Under the pieces are notes generated by a model, which was not told the DNA's origin, ran no database searches, and worked only from the letters and a program-made list of their open reading frames with translations. From Wolinella succinogenes DSM 1740 (GTDB taxonomy: Bacteria; Campylobacterota; Campylobacteria; Campylobacterales; Helicobacteraceae), in the NCBI RefSeq assembly GCF_000196135.1, contig NC_005090.1, positions 1,684,001 to 1,748,000 on the forward strand: 64,000 nucleotides of DNA, read 5' to 3'. Positions 55,369 to 64,000 of this stretch are shown one piece after another; the first letter of the stretch is position 1, and every line of letters begins with the position of its first letter. The position numbers were made by a program, and so were the translations under genes.

Positions 55369-56067
55369 TTACTTCACGGCTTGGTCAAACAGTTTGTTCA
55401 CTTCGTTCCAATTGACGACCTTCCACCACTCTTTGAGATAGTCGCCACGGCGATTCTGATATTTGAGATAGTAGGCGTGCTCCCAAACATCCAGCGCCAA
55501 GATAGGAGTACCCTTCACTTCAGCGATATCCATAAGGGGGTTGTCTTGGTTGGGAGTGGAGGTGATGGCAAGCTTCTTATCCGCTGTGACCACGACCCAT
55601 GCCCATCCAGAGCCAAAGCGTGTGGCTCCCGCTTTCTCGAATGCCTCTTTCATCTTATCCAGCGAACCAAAATCTCTATCAATCGCTTTGGCTAGCGCAC
55701 TAGAAGGAGTCCCGCCTTTGCCCACAGGCGCCATGAGTGTCCAAAACAGGGCGTGGTTATAGTGTCCGCCTCCATTGTTTCGCACCGCCATGTTATAGCT
55801 AGAGATCTTCGCCATGATCTGCTCTAGGCTCATTTTGGCAAGCTCGGGATAGGTTGCGACTTGAGCATTGAGGTTATTGACATAGGCTTGGTGATGCTTG
55901 CCGTGGTGGATTTGCATCGTCTCTTTGTCAATGGCTGGTTCTAGCGCATCAAAGGCATAGGGCAAAGGAGCCAGGGTGAATGGATTGGCCATCGCCACTG
56001 AGGCTGTGAGCGTCAAAAACGAGGCAACCAGTAGGCTCTTGAAAGAAGAAACGGTACTCTTTAGCAT
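55369..56067 (-). CDS. sodB: Fe/Mn superoxide dismutase with signal peptide
   Basis: A 232-residue Fe/Mn-type SOD. Metal ligands: His in [20 protein letters not shown], His in [18 protein letters not shown], and Asp/His in [20 protein letters not shown]. Residues 1-27 form a good Sec signal ([16 protein letters not shown], cut before NPF), so the enzyme would be periplasmic, unlike cytosolic SodB of Helicobacter and Campylobacter. GGAGGG RBS 7 bases before ATG. Divergent from the DsbC-like gene. Confidence 0.93.
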   Translation of the reverse strand: MLKSTVSSFKSLLVASFLTLTASVAMANPFTLAPLPYAFDALEPAIDKETMQIHHGKHHQAYVNNLNAQVATYPELAKMSLEQIMAKISSYNMAVRNNGGGHYNHALFWTLMAPVGKGGTPSSALAKAIDRDFGSLDKMKEAFEKAGATRFGSGWAWVVVTADKKLAITSTPNQDNPLMDIAEVKGTPILALDVWEHAYYLKYQNRRGDYLKEWWKVVNWNEVNKLFDQAVK

Positions 56068-56178
56068 GAGTTTTCCCTCCGGGCTATTTTAGTACTACCT
56101 CAAAAGAAGCTTGCGGTAGCCTCCTTTAAGCTTTTTCTAAAACTCAAACGAGGCGACCTCAAAACGCGAATCTGACTC

Positions 56179-56240
56179 ATTATAACCAAAAATTCTTTTT
56201 AAAAAATATTTACGCTCTATTATCTTTTTGCCTGTATAAT
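56179..56240. promoter_or_regulatory. Divergent sodB / dsbC-like promoter region
   Basis: The minus-strand TATAAT (56184-56179) would serve sodB with a leader of about 105 bases; the plus-strand TATAAT (56235-56240) would serve the DsbC-like gene. Between them is an AT-rich stretch with A/T runs, where a Fur- or PerR-type regulator could bind; no clear operator was found. Confidence 0.5.
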
Positions 56241-56264
56241 TTCCAAAAACCCCAAAGGATTTTC

Positions 56265-57011
56265 GTGAAAAAACTTCCCCTACTCGCCCTCTCCCTCGCC
56301 TCTCTCCTTTTTGCAGGAGAGTTTGAGACCAACCTCGCTCAAAGCGTCCAAAAAGCCGCCCAAGTCGAAGTGAAAGTTCTCTCTAGCACCTCACTCTCTA
56401 GCCTCAACAACCTAAGACTCGCCATCATCCAAGCCAGCGATGGAAGTCAATTCCCCCTCTATGCCTCTAGCGACGGAAAGAGCTTCATTGGCTTTAGCCC
56501 TGTCATGAGCCTAAGCCCAGAGGATGTGGGGCGCGTTGATGCACTTATGGAGGAGCTAAAAGGGGCACAAATGCGCCAAAGCGCAGAGGAGAAAGCGACC
56601 CTAAGCAAGCTCTTTGCCTCTCTCCCCAAGGAGCGATTCCTCCTCCTCCCCTCTTCGGATAAGAGCGTGAAGAAGAGCCTTATTGTCGTCTCTGACCCCG
56701 ACTGCCCCTACTGCAAGCAGGAGCTTGGAAATATTGAGGAGCGCCTCAAGAGCGCCAATATCAAAATCATCTTTGCCCCCGTGCATGACGACACTGCTTT
56801 TATCAAATCCCAGCTCATCATGGATGAGGCCAAAAAGCTTAAAGAGAGCGATGTGAAGGGCAAAGTCGCCCTCTTGAAAAAGTATTTCGAGAAGATCGAG
56901 CTCAGCGAGGCTCAAAAAAAGACCGATATCTCCAAGATCAAAGATAATGCCGCCAAAATCTTTGGAACAGGCATTATCACGGGTGTCCCTTTCGTCTTTG
57001 AGGCGGAGTGA
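56265..57011 (+). CDS. DsbC/DsbG-like periplasmic thiol-disulfide protein
   Basis: A 248-residue protein starting GTG 56265 with AAAGGA upstream. Signal peptide (LPLLALSLASLLFA), a short N-terminal domain (about 18-110) that may dimerise, and a thioredoxin fold with the CPYC motif in VVSDPDCPYCKQELGNIEER and cis-proline region ITGVPFVF. It resembles disulfide isomerases of Campylobacterota that act in the periplasm. Confidence 0.85.
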   Translation: MKKLPLLALSLASLLFAGEFETNLAQSVQKAAQVEVKVLSSTSLSSLNNLRLAIIQASDGSQFPLYASSDGKSFIGFSPVMSLSPEDVGRVDALMEELKGAQMRQSAEEKATLSKLFASLPKERFLLLPSSDKSVKKSLIVVSDPDCPYCKQELGNIEERLKSANIKIIFAPVHDDTAFIKSQLIMDEAKKLKESDVKGKVALLKKYFEKIELSEAQKKTDISKIKDNAAKIFGTGIITGVPFVFEAE

Positions 57012-57015
57012 CCCT

Positions 57016-57040
57016 CTCCCTCCAAAGGGAGGGATTCTTC
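57016..57040 (+). terminator. Hairpin after the DsbC-like gene
   Basis: TCCCTCC-AAAG-GGAGGGA follows the stop by about 5 bases, then TTCTTCTCT. A compact GC stem with a weak T-tract. Confidence 0.5.
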
Positions 57041-57173
57041 TCTATATTCAGCTAGACAAAAGCTATAACTTCTTCAAATAATAGACATTTTTCATCATAC
57101 CTCCTTAAGAGAACAATACGCACAATAGGAGCGTTTATACCCGTTCAAAAATCTCTTTCTTAAGGGGGAAATC

Positions 57174-59720
57174 ATGGAAAATCAGATGAACCGTCGTTCA
57201 TTTTTGAAGTTTGGAAGCGCCGCCACAGGCGCAGCCCTGCTCACAACAAGCTCGCAAGCGATTCCTTTTGTGGGGGATTCGCTCATGCCTCACCACGATC
57301 AAGCTATGAGCGCCAGCCACTTTGGAGCTTTTCGCGCTTCAGTCAAAAATAGCCGCTTTGAAGGGGTGATCCCTTTTGAAGAAGATGCCTATCCCACCTC
57401 TATGCTCCAAGGTCTGCCCAGCCGTACCTACGCTCCTGGTCGGATTCTCTACCCTTGCGTTCGAGAGGGATTCCTCAAGCATGGACACAAGAGCGATCGA
57501 AGCAAACGAGGCTCAGAGAAGTTTGTCCGAGTCTCTTGGGAGACTGCTCTTAACCTCGTTGCCAGCGAGATTCAGCGCGTCTATAAAAGCTATGGCGCCG
57601 AGAGTGTTTATGGAGGAAGCTATGGATGGTTTTGCGTGGGAAGCCTCAACAACCCTCAAGCCCTTCTAGGCCGAATGCTAGGAATCGCAGGTGGATACAC
57701 CTCTAGAACCCTCACCTACTCCACCCACGCTATCCGCGCCATCACTCCTTATGTCACGGGTGGCGATGAGTCGAGCAACCAGCAGACTGCCTATCCCAAT
57801 GTCATTGCCAATTCCGAGTGCATCGTCTTTTGGAGTGCTGACCCCATCAACACCAACCAAATCGCGTGGGGCGTGCCCGACCACCAATCCTACGCCTACA
57901 TGATGGAGCTCAAAGCAGAGGCGAAAAAACGCGGAATCAAGTTCTACTGCATCGATCCCGTCTATAACAACACCGCCAGCTACTTTGGCGCCACCCATAT
58001 CAAAATCCGCCCGACCACCGATGTGGCGATGATGCTTGGTATGGCGCACCACCTCTACACTGAAAATCTCTACGACAAAGAGTTTGTCTCTAAATACACC
58101 TCAGGATTTGAGGAGTTCAGAGCCTACCTTTTAGGCGAAGGCGAAGACAAAGTGGCCAAAACTCCTGAGTGGGCTGAGAAGATCTGCGGAGTGGAATCAA
58201 GCCTCATCAAAGCGCTTGCCAAAGAGTTTGTCAAAAAACGCACGATGCTTATGGGTGGATGGGGATTCCAGCGCGCACACCATGGCGAGCAGCCCCACTG
58301 GATGCTCATCACGCTCGCTAGCATGATCGGACAGATCGGACTTCCCGGAGGTGGATTTGGATGCGCCTACCACTACTCTGATGGAGGCGTTCCTGCTCCA
58401 GCGGCTGCCACAGGCAACCCTCTTAGCGACGTCAAATCAGGCAATGGAAACATGGGAGCCGTCGCAAGCGAAAACGCCCCCGCCGCCTCTCCGGGTCTCA
58501 CAGGCATCAGCGTCAACTCCAAAATGGAAGGCCCTTGGCGCAAACGCAAGATTCCTGTCATTCCCGTTTCAAGAATCGTGGAGTGCCTAGAGAATCCCGG
58601 AAAAGAGATTCTCTTTGATGGCAAAAAAATCACCTATCCCGATCTCAAGCTAGCCTATTGGGCAGGCGGAAACCCCTTCCATCACCACCAAGATCGCAAC
58701 CGTATGATCAAGGCATGGAGGAAGTTTGAGACCTTTATCGTCAATGAGTGCTTCTGGACGGCGACGGCGCGAATGGCGGACATCATCCTGCCTGCCACCA
58801 CCGAGCAAGAGCGCAATGACATCACCAAATCCCACACCAATAGCTACATCTTTGCGATGAAAAAAGCGGTCGAGCCCGCGGGTGAAGCGCGAGATGACTT
58901 TGATATTTTCGAGGATATCCTAAGACGCTTTGGCGCCGATGAAGTGCTTGCTTTCACCGAGGGCAAAAACAAAGAGGCGTGGATTCAATCCTTCTATCAG
59001 CAATCCAAAGAGAAAGCCGCTAAATCAGGCGTCCCTATGCCAAGTTTTGAAGAGTTTTGGGAGAAAGGATATGTGAAGTTTGAGACCCCTGAGAGTGCTA
59101 AAAACTTCATCAAATACAAAGATTTCCGTGACAACCCCATCACCCATCGCCTCGGCACCCCTTCGGGGAAAATCGAAATCTTCTCTAGAAAGATTGCAGG
59201 CTATGACTACAAAGAGTGCAAGGGGCACCCCAGCTGGATGGAGCCCATGGAGTGGCTTGGCAGTTCCGTGGCCAAAGAGTTCCCCCTTAATCTCGTCTCG
59301 CCCCACCCTAAATATCGCCTCCACTCTCAGCTCAACAACACATGGCTAAGAGATCTTGAAGAGGTGCAGGGAAGAGAGCCCATCTGGATCAACCCCAAAG
59401 ATGCTCAAAAACGAGGAATCGCCAATGGTGATGTCGTGAGAATCTTCAACAAACGAGGAGCGATTCTTGGAGGAGCCGTCGTGACGGATTATGTCATGGA
59501 GGGAGTCGTGAGGATGCAAGAGGGAGCATGGTATGACCCTGTTGAACCGGGTAAAGCAGGAAGCCTCTGCAAACATGGCGATGTCAATGTTCTTATCGCA
59601 GACATCCCCACTTCTGAGCTCGCCCAAGGGAATCAGGCAACCGCCCTGGTGGAGATTGAAAAATACAAAGGGACACTCCCCCCCATCACCGTCTTTGATG
59701 CGCCTCAAATCAAAATGTAA
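57174..59720 (+). CDS. torA: TorA-type TMAO/DMSO reductase (molybdoenzyme)
   Basis: An 848-residue periplasmic molybdoenzyme of the DMSO reductase family without iron-sulfur cluster. The Tat signal has NRRSFLKFGSAATG (Arg7-Arg8). Family features: GGSYGWFCVGSLNNPQ (Tyr/Trp at the active site), the molybdenum ligand Ser183 in LTYSTHAIRAI, FWSADPINTNQIAWGVPDHQ, and a C-terminal molydopterin-dinucleotide domain (LNLVSPHPKYRLHSQLNNTW). It pairs with the monohaem cytochrome 11 bases downstream as in Campylobacter Cj0264c/Cj0265c. Strong RBS GGGGGAAA. Confidence 0.92.
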   Translation: MENQMNRRSFLKFGSAATGAALLTTSSQAIPFVGDSLMPHHDQAMSASHFGAFRASVKNSRFEGVIPFEEDAYPTSMLQGLPSRTYAPGRILYPCVREGFLKHGHKSDRSKRGSEKFVRVSWETALNLVASEIQRVYKSYGAESVYGGSYGWFCVGSLNNPQALLGRMLGIAGGYTSRTLTYSTHAIRAITPYVTGGDESSNQQTAYPNVIANSECIVFWSADPINTNQIAWGVPDHQSYAYMMELKAEAKKRGIKFYCIDPVYNNTASYFGATHIKIRPTTDVAMMLGMAHHLYTENLYDKEFVSKYTSGFEEFRAYLLGEGEDKVAKTPEWAEKICGVESSLIKALAKEFVKKRTMLMGGWGFQRAHHGEQPHWMLITLASMIGQIGLPGGGFGCAYHYSDGGVPAPAAATGNPLSDVKSGNGNMGAVASENAPAASPGLTGISVNSKMEGPWRKRKIPVIPVSRIVECLENPGKEILFDGKKITYPDLKLAYWAGGNPFHHHQDRNRMIKAWRKFETFIVNECFWTATARMADIILPATTEQERNDITKSHTNSYIFAMKKAVEPAGEARDDFDIFEDILRRFGADEVLAFTEGKNKEAWIQSFYQQSKEKAAKSGVPMPSFEEFWEKGYVKFETPESAKNFIKYKDFRDNPITHRLGTPSGKIEIFSRKIAGYDYKECKGHPSWMEPMEWLGSSVAKEFPLNLVSPHPKYRLHSQLNNTWLRDLEEVQGREPIWINPKDAQKRGIANGDVVRIFNKRGAILGGAVVTDYVMEGVVRMQEGAWYDPVEPGKAGSLCKHGDVNVLIADIPTSELAQGNQATALVEIEKYKGTLPPITVFDAPQIKM

Positions 59721-59731
59721 AAGGAATTCTC

Positions 59732-60298
59732 ATGCGCTTTATTCACACGATTCTACCCCTATGTCTCGCCTCCTCCCTCCTTTGGGGGGCGCAAGGGGTC
59801 GCCTACCTCAACCAAAATGTCACGCTGAGCGCCTCTAGCGATGGCTCCAAGCCCACGGGAGAGCTGATTGTCGCTACAAGCGTGAGGGAGCTTGGCACCC
59901 AAGGGGAGTTCGCTGAGGTTGAGTTCCTCGGATATCAACCCCAAGGAAGCCAACTGGTCTATGAGAGAATGGGGGTCTTGATGGTGGGGTATGAGATCAT
60001 TGATCCCACCTCCATCCAAGCCATCGAGGAGAAAAAAGATGAGTATGGCAATGTCTGGGTGAGCACCAAAGCCAAAGGCTGGATTCCCAAAAAAGCCCTC
60101 ACCTCCGAGAAAAAAAGTGTCATCACCGCAGGCAAAAATCTCTTCATGGAGCGATGCGGTAGCTGCCACGCGCTCCATAGCGAGGATGAGTTTGATGCCA
60201 ATGTCTGGCCTAATATCGTCGAGGGGATGGGTGAGCAGGCAGGACTTGGCAAAGGAGAAAAAGACCTCATCATCAAATACCTTCAAAACGCCCGCTAG
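59732..60298 (+). CDS. Monohaem c-type cytochrome, TorA partner
   Basis: A 188-residue periplasmic protein with signal peptide (ILPLCLASSLLWGA) and a single CXXCH haem site, RCGSCHALH (Cys142, Cys145, His146), near the C-terminus. The N-terminal 120 residues form an SH3-like domain (ASSDGSKPTGELIVATS, KGWIPKKAL). It should deliver electrons to the reductase upstream. Convergent to the diguanylate cyclase. Confidence 0.88.
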   Translation: MRFIHTILPLCLASSLLWGAQGVAYLNQNVTLSASSDGSKPTGELIVATSVRELGTQGEFAEVEFLGYQPQGSQLVYERMGVLMVGYEIIDPTSIQAIEEKKDEYGNVWVSTKAKGWIPKKALTSEKKSVITAGKNLFMERCGSCHALHSEDEFDANVWPNIVEGMGEQAGLGKGEKDLIIKYLQNAR

Positions 60299-60313
60299 CC
60301 TAGAATCATCCCC

Positions 60314-61819
60314 CTAGGAGGCGAGAATCGTCTGATTCTTGCCTTGGCGTTTAGCCTCATAGAGCGCCTCATCCGCCCTAGAGATGAGAGAATCAAAATC
60401 CATCCCCTCCCTAAATTCGCTCACTCCAAAGCTACAGGTCACTTTAAAACGCGGATCAAAGGCGTGTCTGGCGATTTTTTGGCGGAGACGCTCAGCGATC
60501 TCATGGGCACTTGAGATAGAGGCGTGATGGAGATAGATCACAAACTCCTCTCCACCCCATCGCCCCGCCATATCTTCACCGCGAATACTCTCCTTGGCGA
60601 GTCTAGCAATCTGCTTGAGCACCTCATCGCCTGCGCCATGCCCATAGGTATCATTCACCCTCTTAAAATCGTCAATGTCAAAAATCACCATGGAGAAGCT
60701 TTGCCGCTCCAATTCAAACCTTGAAATTGACTTTCGGATTCTCTCCTCTAGCGCCCTGCGATTGGCAATCTGCGTGAGATGGTCAAAAAAGCTGAGATGC
60801 TCTAGTGTCTGATTCTTCTCTAGTAGCCACGCCTCATAGAGCCTCATCCTCGCCTCATATCGATGGTAACCAAAACGCAAAATCCCCAAAATCAAAAGCC
60901 AAAGCACTCCACCAATCGCAAGCGCCACCCCCCAAAGTCTAGAGGCTTGATTCATGTAGTAGTTGATGTTTTTGTTGATGAGTAAGATTCCGATATTCTC
61001 GCCCTTTAAATCCTGAAGCTCCGCCCCTTTAAAGATGATGTAATGATTCTCTCCCACTTTTTTATAGAGGTAGTTCTTCTGAACCCTCCCCCAATCCTCT
61101 TCACTCTCAATCAAGTCGCCAAAGCCCTTGTAAAAGGTGTATTCGCCTAGAGTCTTGGCGTGAGGATCTCGCTCAGGATTGCTCTCATAAAAAAATTGGA
61201 TCTTCTTCTTGTCAACCAAGATCGCACTCCTCACCCCAAACTCATCCAAGAGCATTCGAGAGAAGGCTTCAAGGCGAACCCCAAACTCCAGCACCCCTAA
61301 ATGAGTCATTCCCTCCATAATGGGAATTCCCACCCGATAGCCAAAGCCATATCTTCCCACCTCAATCGCGCTCCTTGCCGCACCACTTTGATTGATGAGC
61401 GCGATAAGCGGCCTCTCTTGGCTTAGATCATCCCCAAATGTTTCAGGTCGATGAAGCCTCAAAAAGCTTCGATTCTCTGGGGTATGAAAATGCATATTTT
61501 CAAGCTCAGGGTCTTTCTCTTTGAGTAGATTAAAAAGGGGAAGGGTGAGATGATGGAGTTGCTCTCTATCTCCGCGCTTGATCGCTTCAATCACCTTGGA
61601 ATCAGAGATCACATAGTAGCCCATGGTGCGATAATAGTCTTCGATTCGTCCAAGAAACTGGGGGTAAGTCTTCTCCAGACGCTCCTTCACCTCAAGCGAA
61701 AGAGTGTCCACGACAAAGTGGTGATAGAGGTGAAAAAGGTAGAAAAAGACCAAGATGAGCACCGTTACGATGCTCATCAAGAAAGTCAGCACAGACTTGG
61801 CCTTAATCCTCTCATCCAT
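60314..61819 (-). CDS. Membrane diguanylate cyclase
   Basis: A 501-residue enzyme making cyclic di-GMP. N-terminal helix (about 13-33), periplasmic double-Cache-like sensor (about 40-285), second helix (about 292-313), and GGDEF domain with the active motif RWGGEEFVIYL and an inhibitory RxxD site (RGED, five residues before GGEEF), so feedback control is likely. Sensed ligand unknown. Alone on its strand. Confidence 0.92.
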   Translation of the reverse strand: MDERIKAKSVLTFLMSIVTVLILVFFYLFHLYHHFVVDTLSLEVKERLEKTYPQFLGRIEDYYRTMGYYVISDSKVIEAIKRGDREQLHHLTLPLFNLLKEKDPELENMHFHTPENRSFLRLHRPETFGDDLSQERPLIALINQSGAARSAIEVGRYGFGYRVGIPIMEGMTHLGVLEFGVRLEAFSRMLLDEFGVRSAILVDKKKIQFFYESNPERDPHAKTLGEYTFYKGFGDLIESEEDWGRVQKNYLYKKVGENHYIIFKGAELQDLKGENIGILLINKNINYYMNQASRLWGVALAIGGVLWLLILGILRFGYHRYEARMRLYEAWLLEKNQTLEHLSFFDHLTQIANRRALEERIRKSISRFELERQSFSMVIFDIDDFKRVNDTYGHGAGDEVLKQIARLAKESIRGEDMAGRWGGEEFVIYLHHASISSAHEIAERLRQKIARHAFDPRFKVTCSFGVSEFREGMDFDSLISRADEALYEAKRQGKNQTILAS

Positions 61820-61864
61820 TGGATTTCCCCCTCACAAGATGAGCCGATTTTATCACAGATTAGG

Positions 61865-61981
61865 CTATTTGCGGAGGTTTCTCTCCGTCTGGTCCATATT
61901 CAACAAGATAAACTTATAACAAACATAAATCACTACAGGCCATGAAATGAGCCACAATAGTGAATGAACATAGTTCACCAT
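61865..61981 (-). CDS. 38-residue single-helix protein after cydB (CydX-like architecture)
   Basis: A small ORF 18 bases after cydB on the same strand, with a near-perfect RBS (AAAAGGAGG) before ATG 61981. The peptide has one hydrophobic helix (HSLLWLISWPVVIYVCYKF) and a charged C-terminus (MDQTERNLRK). CydX of E. coli, a third subunit of cytochrome bd, has the same layout (short N-terminus, one helix, polar tail) and position. Sequence identity to CydX is not evident. Confidence 0.7.
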   Translation of the reverse strand: MVNYVHSLLWLISWPVVIYVCYKFILLNMDQTERNLRK

Positions 61982-61999
61982 CACTCCTCCTTTTAAAGA

Positions 62000-63127
62000 T
62001 TAGTAGAGATGAGAATCGCCACCCACCTCGTGGGTCGTGATCTTTTTTTTGTCCATGAGCCGCCACACATAGGTGATATATCCAAGCACCAAGGGCACAA
62101 GCAACGAGACATAAGCCATCACGCTGAGCGTGTAGTGGCTTGAAGAGGCATTTTTGATCGTGAGCGAATCCTCAGGGTGCGTGTAGGAGGGGTAAAAGGG
62201 GGTTCCATTAAGACCCGCGAGCAGGAAAACCCCCATCACGCAGAGCACTACACCTGCACCAAACGCAAAGATTCCCCGAGAGCTCTCCGTGAGCGCCCCC
62301 TGATAAATCCCCAAAAGCACTCCCCCTACACCCGCAATCATCATCACTCCAATCCATGGAAGCGCTAAAAGATTCTTGGCGTATTTATACGATTCGACAC
62401 TCACGCCTCCAGACAAATCATAGCTCCACCCCTCTTTGGTCAATATCCACCCCAAAAAGGCAAGGAAAAAAGGTAAAAAGTAGAGTGTATTCCTAAGCAC
62501 TGCCTTGCGAGCTTTTTGGCGAATCGAAACCTCGTTGACATGATTAATAAAATAGAGAGAAGCTCCGATTCTAGAGAGGAAAAAAAGCGCCAATCCCAGC
62601 AGATAGACATAAGGAACCAATAGCGTCTCCAATCCTCTAAAGGGCGTCTGCCAAAGAGGGAAAAAATTCTCACTCAAAGCAAAAGGGCTCCCGCTAAAAA
62701 AGGTGCTCACTGCCGCACCAATAAGAAAAGGCGCCAGAGCTCCATTGATGTAAAGGAACGCCTCATAACTCTTTTGCCCCAAAAAATTGTCGGGCTTTCG
62801 GCGATACTCGTAGCTCACCGCTTGGATAATAAAGCAAAAAAGAATCAATAGCCACACCCAATACGCCCCGCCAAAACTCGTCGCATAAAAAAGCGGAAAC
62901 GCCGCAAAGCAAGCCCCTCCAAAGAGCACTAGTGTGGTGAATGTCAGCTCCCATTTTCGCCCTAAAGAGTTGATGAGCACACTCTTTTCAAGCTCATTTT
63001 CGCTGAGAAAGAAGAGGAGCGTCTGCCCGCCTTGCACAAACATCATAAAGACCAAAAGCCCTCCAAGCAGGCTCACAATCACCCACCAATAGACCTGCAA
63101 TGCCTCAAGACTCCAACTCTCAAACAT
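62000..63127 (-). CDS. cydB: Cytochrome bd oxidase subunit II
   Basis: A 375-residue membrane subunit with about eight to nine helices. LQVYWWVIVSLLGGLLVFMM at the N-terminus, VQGGQTLLFFLSENELEKSV (Q-G-G-Q/N-x-x box), KWELTFTTLVLFGGACFAAF and YRRKPDNFLGQKSYEA are typical. ATG 63127 with GGGGG five bases upstream overlaps cydA by 8 bases. With CydA it reduces O2 at the quinol pool. Confidence 0.92.
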   Translation of the reverse strand: MFESWSLEALQVYWWVIVSLLGGLLVFMMFVQGGQTLLFFLSENELEKSVLINSLGRKWELTFTTLVLFGGACFAAFPLFYATSFGGAYWVWLLILFCFIIQAVSYEYRRKPDNFLGQKSYEAFLYINGALAPFLIGAAVSTFFSGSPFALSENFFPLWQTPFRGLETLLVPYVYLLGLALFFLSRIGASLYFINHVNEVSIRQKARKAVLRNTLYFLPFFLAFLGWILTKEGWSYDLSGGVSVESYKYAKNLLALPWIGVMMIAGVGGVLLGIYQGALTESSRGIFAFGAGVVLCVMGVFLLAGLNGTPFYPSYTHPEDSLTIKNASSSHYTLSVMAYVSLLVPLVLGYITYVWRLMDKKKITTHEVGGDSHLY

Positions 63128-64000
63128 GGCGACCCCCTTCAAAGCCCAAGCGAATCTGCTTGAGCATGATCTTGATCTCAGCGATCAGAAGAATCGTAAA
63201 GAGTATGGCGAACATAAAAAAGGAGATTTTGACATTCACACTCGCTAGATTGGTCGCGGCAATTCCCACGGGCATGAGGTCCTGGATCGCCCAAGGCTGT
63301 CGCCCCACCTCCGCCACAATCCAGCCTGCCTCCGCAGCCACATAACCAAGAGGAATCGACCACAATGCAAGCCATAGCCACTTCCTAAAACGCTCAATCT
63401 CATTGGCCATACTTAAGTAGAGCACCACCAAAAAGAGCACGATAAACCACGACCCAAGCGCCACCATCACATGAAAACTATAAAAAGTGAGCGCCACGGG
63501 CGGAACGGTCGCTTCAGGAGAGGAGAGATAGCCATAGCCAAGGTCTTTGATGTTGGCTTCTAGAAGCGCTTTGGATTGATTCATACGCGCAAAATCACCC
63601 TCTTTTTTTGCCTCTTGAAAGCTTTTGAGGGCACTAAGCGCCTCTTTGCCTCGGGCGATTCTCTCTGAAGCAGGAGCGATTCCTTTGGCCTCATTCCCTA
63701 ACACCAAATCATCAATCCCCGGGACAAAAGCATCAATATCTCGATGCCCAAGAAGCGAAAGCGCATAGGGAATCTCTAGATCAAACAAGAAAGGGCTCTT
63801 TGCATCACCGATCTTTTTGCTGGGATCTAAAATTCCAAAAGCGATGATTCCTGCTCGATGCTCTCCTTGGTAGATTCCCTCCATCGCAGCTAGTTTCATG
63901 GGCTGCTTTTGCGCCACCTGATAGGCACTCTCATCTCCTGTTAGTGCCAAAAAGAGCGAAGTGATAAGCCCAAAGCTTGCTCCCACCACGAGACTCTTTT
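63120..64000 (-). CDS. cydA: Cytochrome bd oxidase subunit I, 5' end outside window
   Basis: C-terminal part (over 290 residues) of CydA; the frame is open to the window edge, and the start lies beyond 64000. Recognised by ASFGLITSLFLALTGDESAY, QKQPMKLAAMEGIYQGE, and later PPVALTFYSFHVMVALGSWF with the haem-ligand-region and GWIVAEVGRQPWAIQDLMPV. The Q-loop is of the short type. Co-translated with cydB. Confidence 0.95.
   Translation of the reverse strand, partial: KSLVVGASFGLITSLFLALTGDESAYQVAQKQPMKLAAMEGIYQGEHRAGIIAFGILDPSKKIGDAKSPFLFDLEIPYALSLLGHRDIDAFVPGIDDLVLGNEAKGIAPASERIARGKEALSALKSFQEAKKEGDFARMNQSKALLEANIKDLGYGYLSSPEATVPPVALTFYSFHVMVALGSWFIVLFLVVLYLSMANEIERFRKWLWLALWSIPLGYVAAEAGWIVAEVGRQPWAIQDLMPVGIAATNLASVNVKISFFMFAILFTILLIAEIKIMLKQIRLGFEGGRHV

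Noticed and set aside
59759-60286. Reverse ORF of 175 codons opposite the TorA cytochrome gene
   Set aside because: The forward frame has a signal peptide and CXXCH; the reverse one has neither motif nor RBS.

Overview
The window looks like chromosome from a Campylobacterota (Epsilonproteobacteria) member, most likely Wolinella succinogenes or a close relative. Grounds are gene families rather than a database match: two FlgG-type rod genes side by side, an ArsRS-like acid-response pair, a CheV fusion protein, a CiaD-like protein, a TorA reductase with a monohaem cytochrome partner, a tmRNA tag ending in APAYAKAA, and a respiratory, hydrogen-using anaerobe or microaerophile lifestyle. Coding is dense, genes overlap by a few bases, and no insertion sequence, prophage, CRISPR array, rRNA or tRNA gene was seen. 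The only RNA gene recognised is tmRNA.

Layout. 1-4765: adk (3' part), a CinA/MoaB-like protein, ppa and an orphan pair of NuoN/NuoL-like proton-channel subunits. 4773-10615: cheV, ligA, ttcA (with a possible 24-residue membrane peptide), a YajR-like MFS carrier and rdgB. 10712-16427: an unusual unit of sensor kinase (frameshifted at a run of seven G), a 1316-residue exported protein and an OmpR-type regulator. 16417-18751: dedA and two flagellar rod genes behind a sigma-54-type promoter. 18765-24952: a nine-gene molybdenum/tungsten locus (modE, two binding proteins, two permeases, one ATPase, modD, a di-Mop protein, a NifX-like protein) with two ModE-type operators. 25101-27313: leuD, leuB, a TPR protein and a CiaD-like protein. 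27387-30918: an unknown ORF, ArsRS-like two-component genes and a CCA/poly(A) polymerase-family enzyme. 30978-36923: STAS-like protein, hemB, BON lipoprotein, LysE and AI-2E family exporters, ruvB, panB, trpA. 36954-37322: ssrA.

37418-41139 is a compact operon behind a structured leader: an acyl-CoA-dehydrogenase-like flavoprotein, a PhnD/SsuA-like binding protein without signal peptide, a core-MetE protein that keeps all four zinc ligands but lacks the N-terminal half of MetE, and an OsmC-like protein. It is the best candidate here for an undescribed pathway, perhaps folate-independent methyl transfer to make methionine. 41170-41787 is an AT-richer LUD-domain gene, possibly acquired.

42003-53511 holds a group 4 (Hyf-type) membrane [NiFe] hydrogenase operon with its own protease and HycH, divergent from a tungsten-type aldehyde:ferredoxin oxidoreductase. 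The 214-bp gap between them contains a long dyad (17-bp arms around an 11-bp palindrome) and a predicted strong leader hairpin on the hyf side. The arrangement suggests aldehyde oxidation coupled through ferredoxin to H2 and a proton gradient, with the mod locus supplying the metal. 53561-64000: a chemoreceptor, a superoxide dismutase with a signal peptide, a DsbC-like thiol oxidoreductase, TorA-like reductase plus cytochrome, a diguanylate cyclase, and cytochrome bd oxidase (cydA 3' part, cydB) followed by a 38-residue single-helix protein resembling CydX in architecture.
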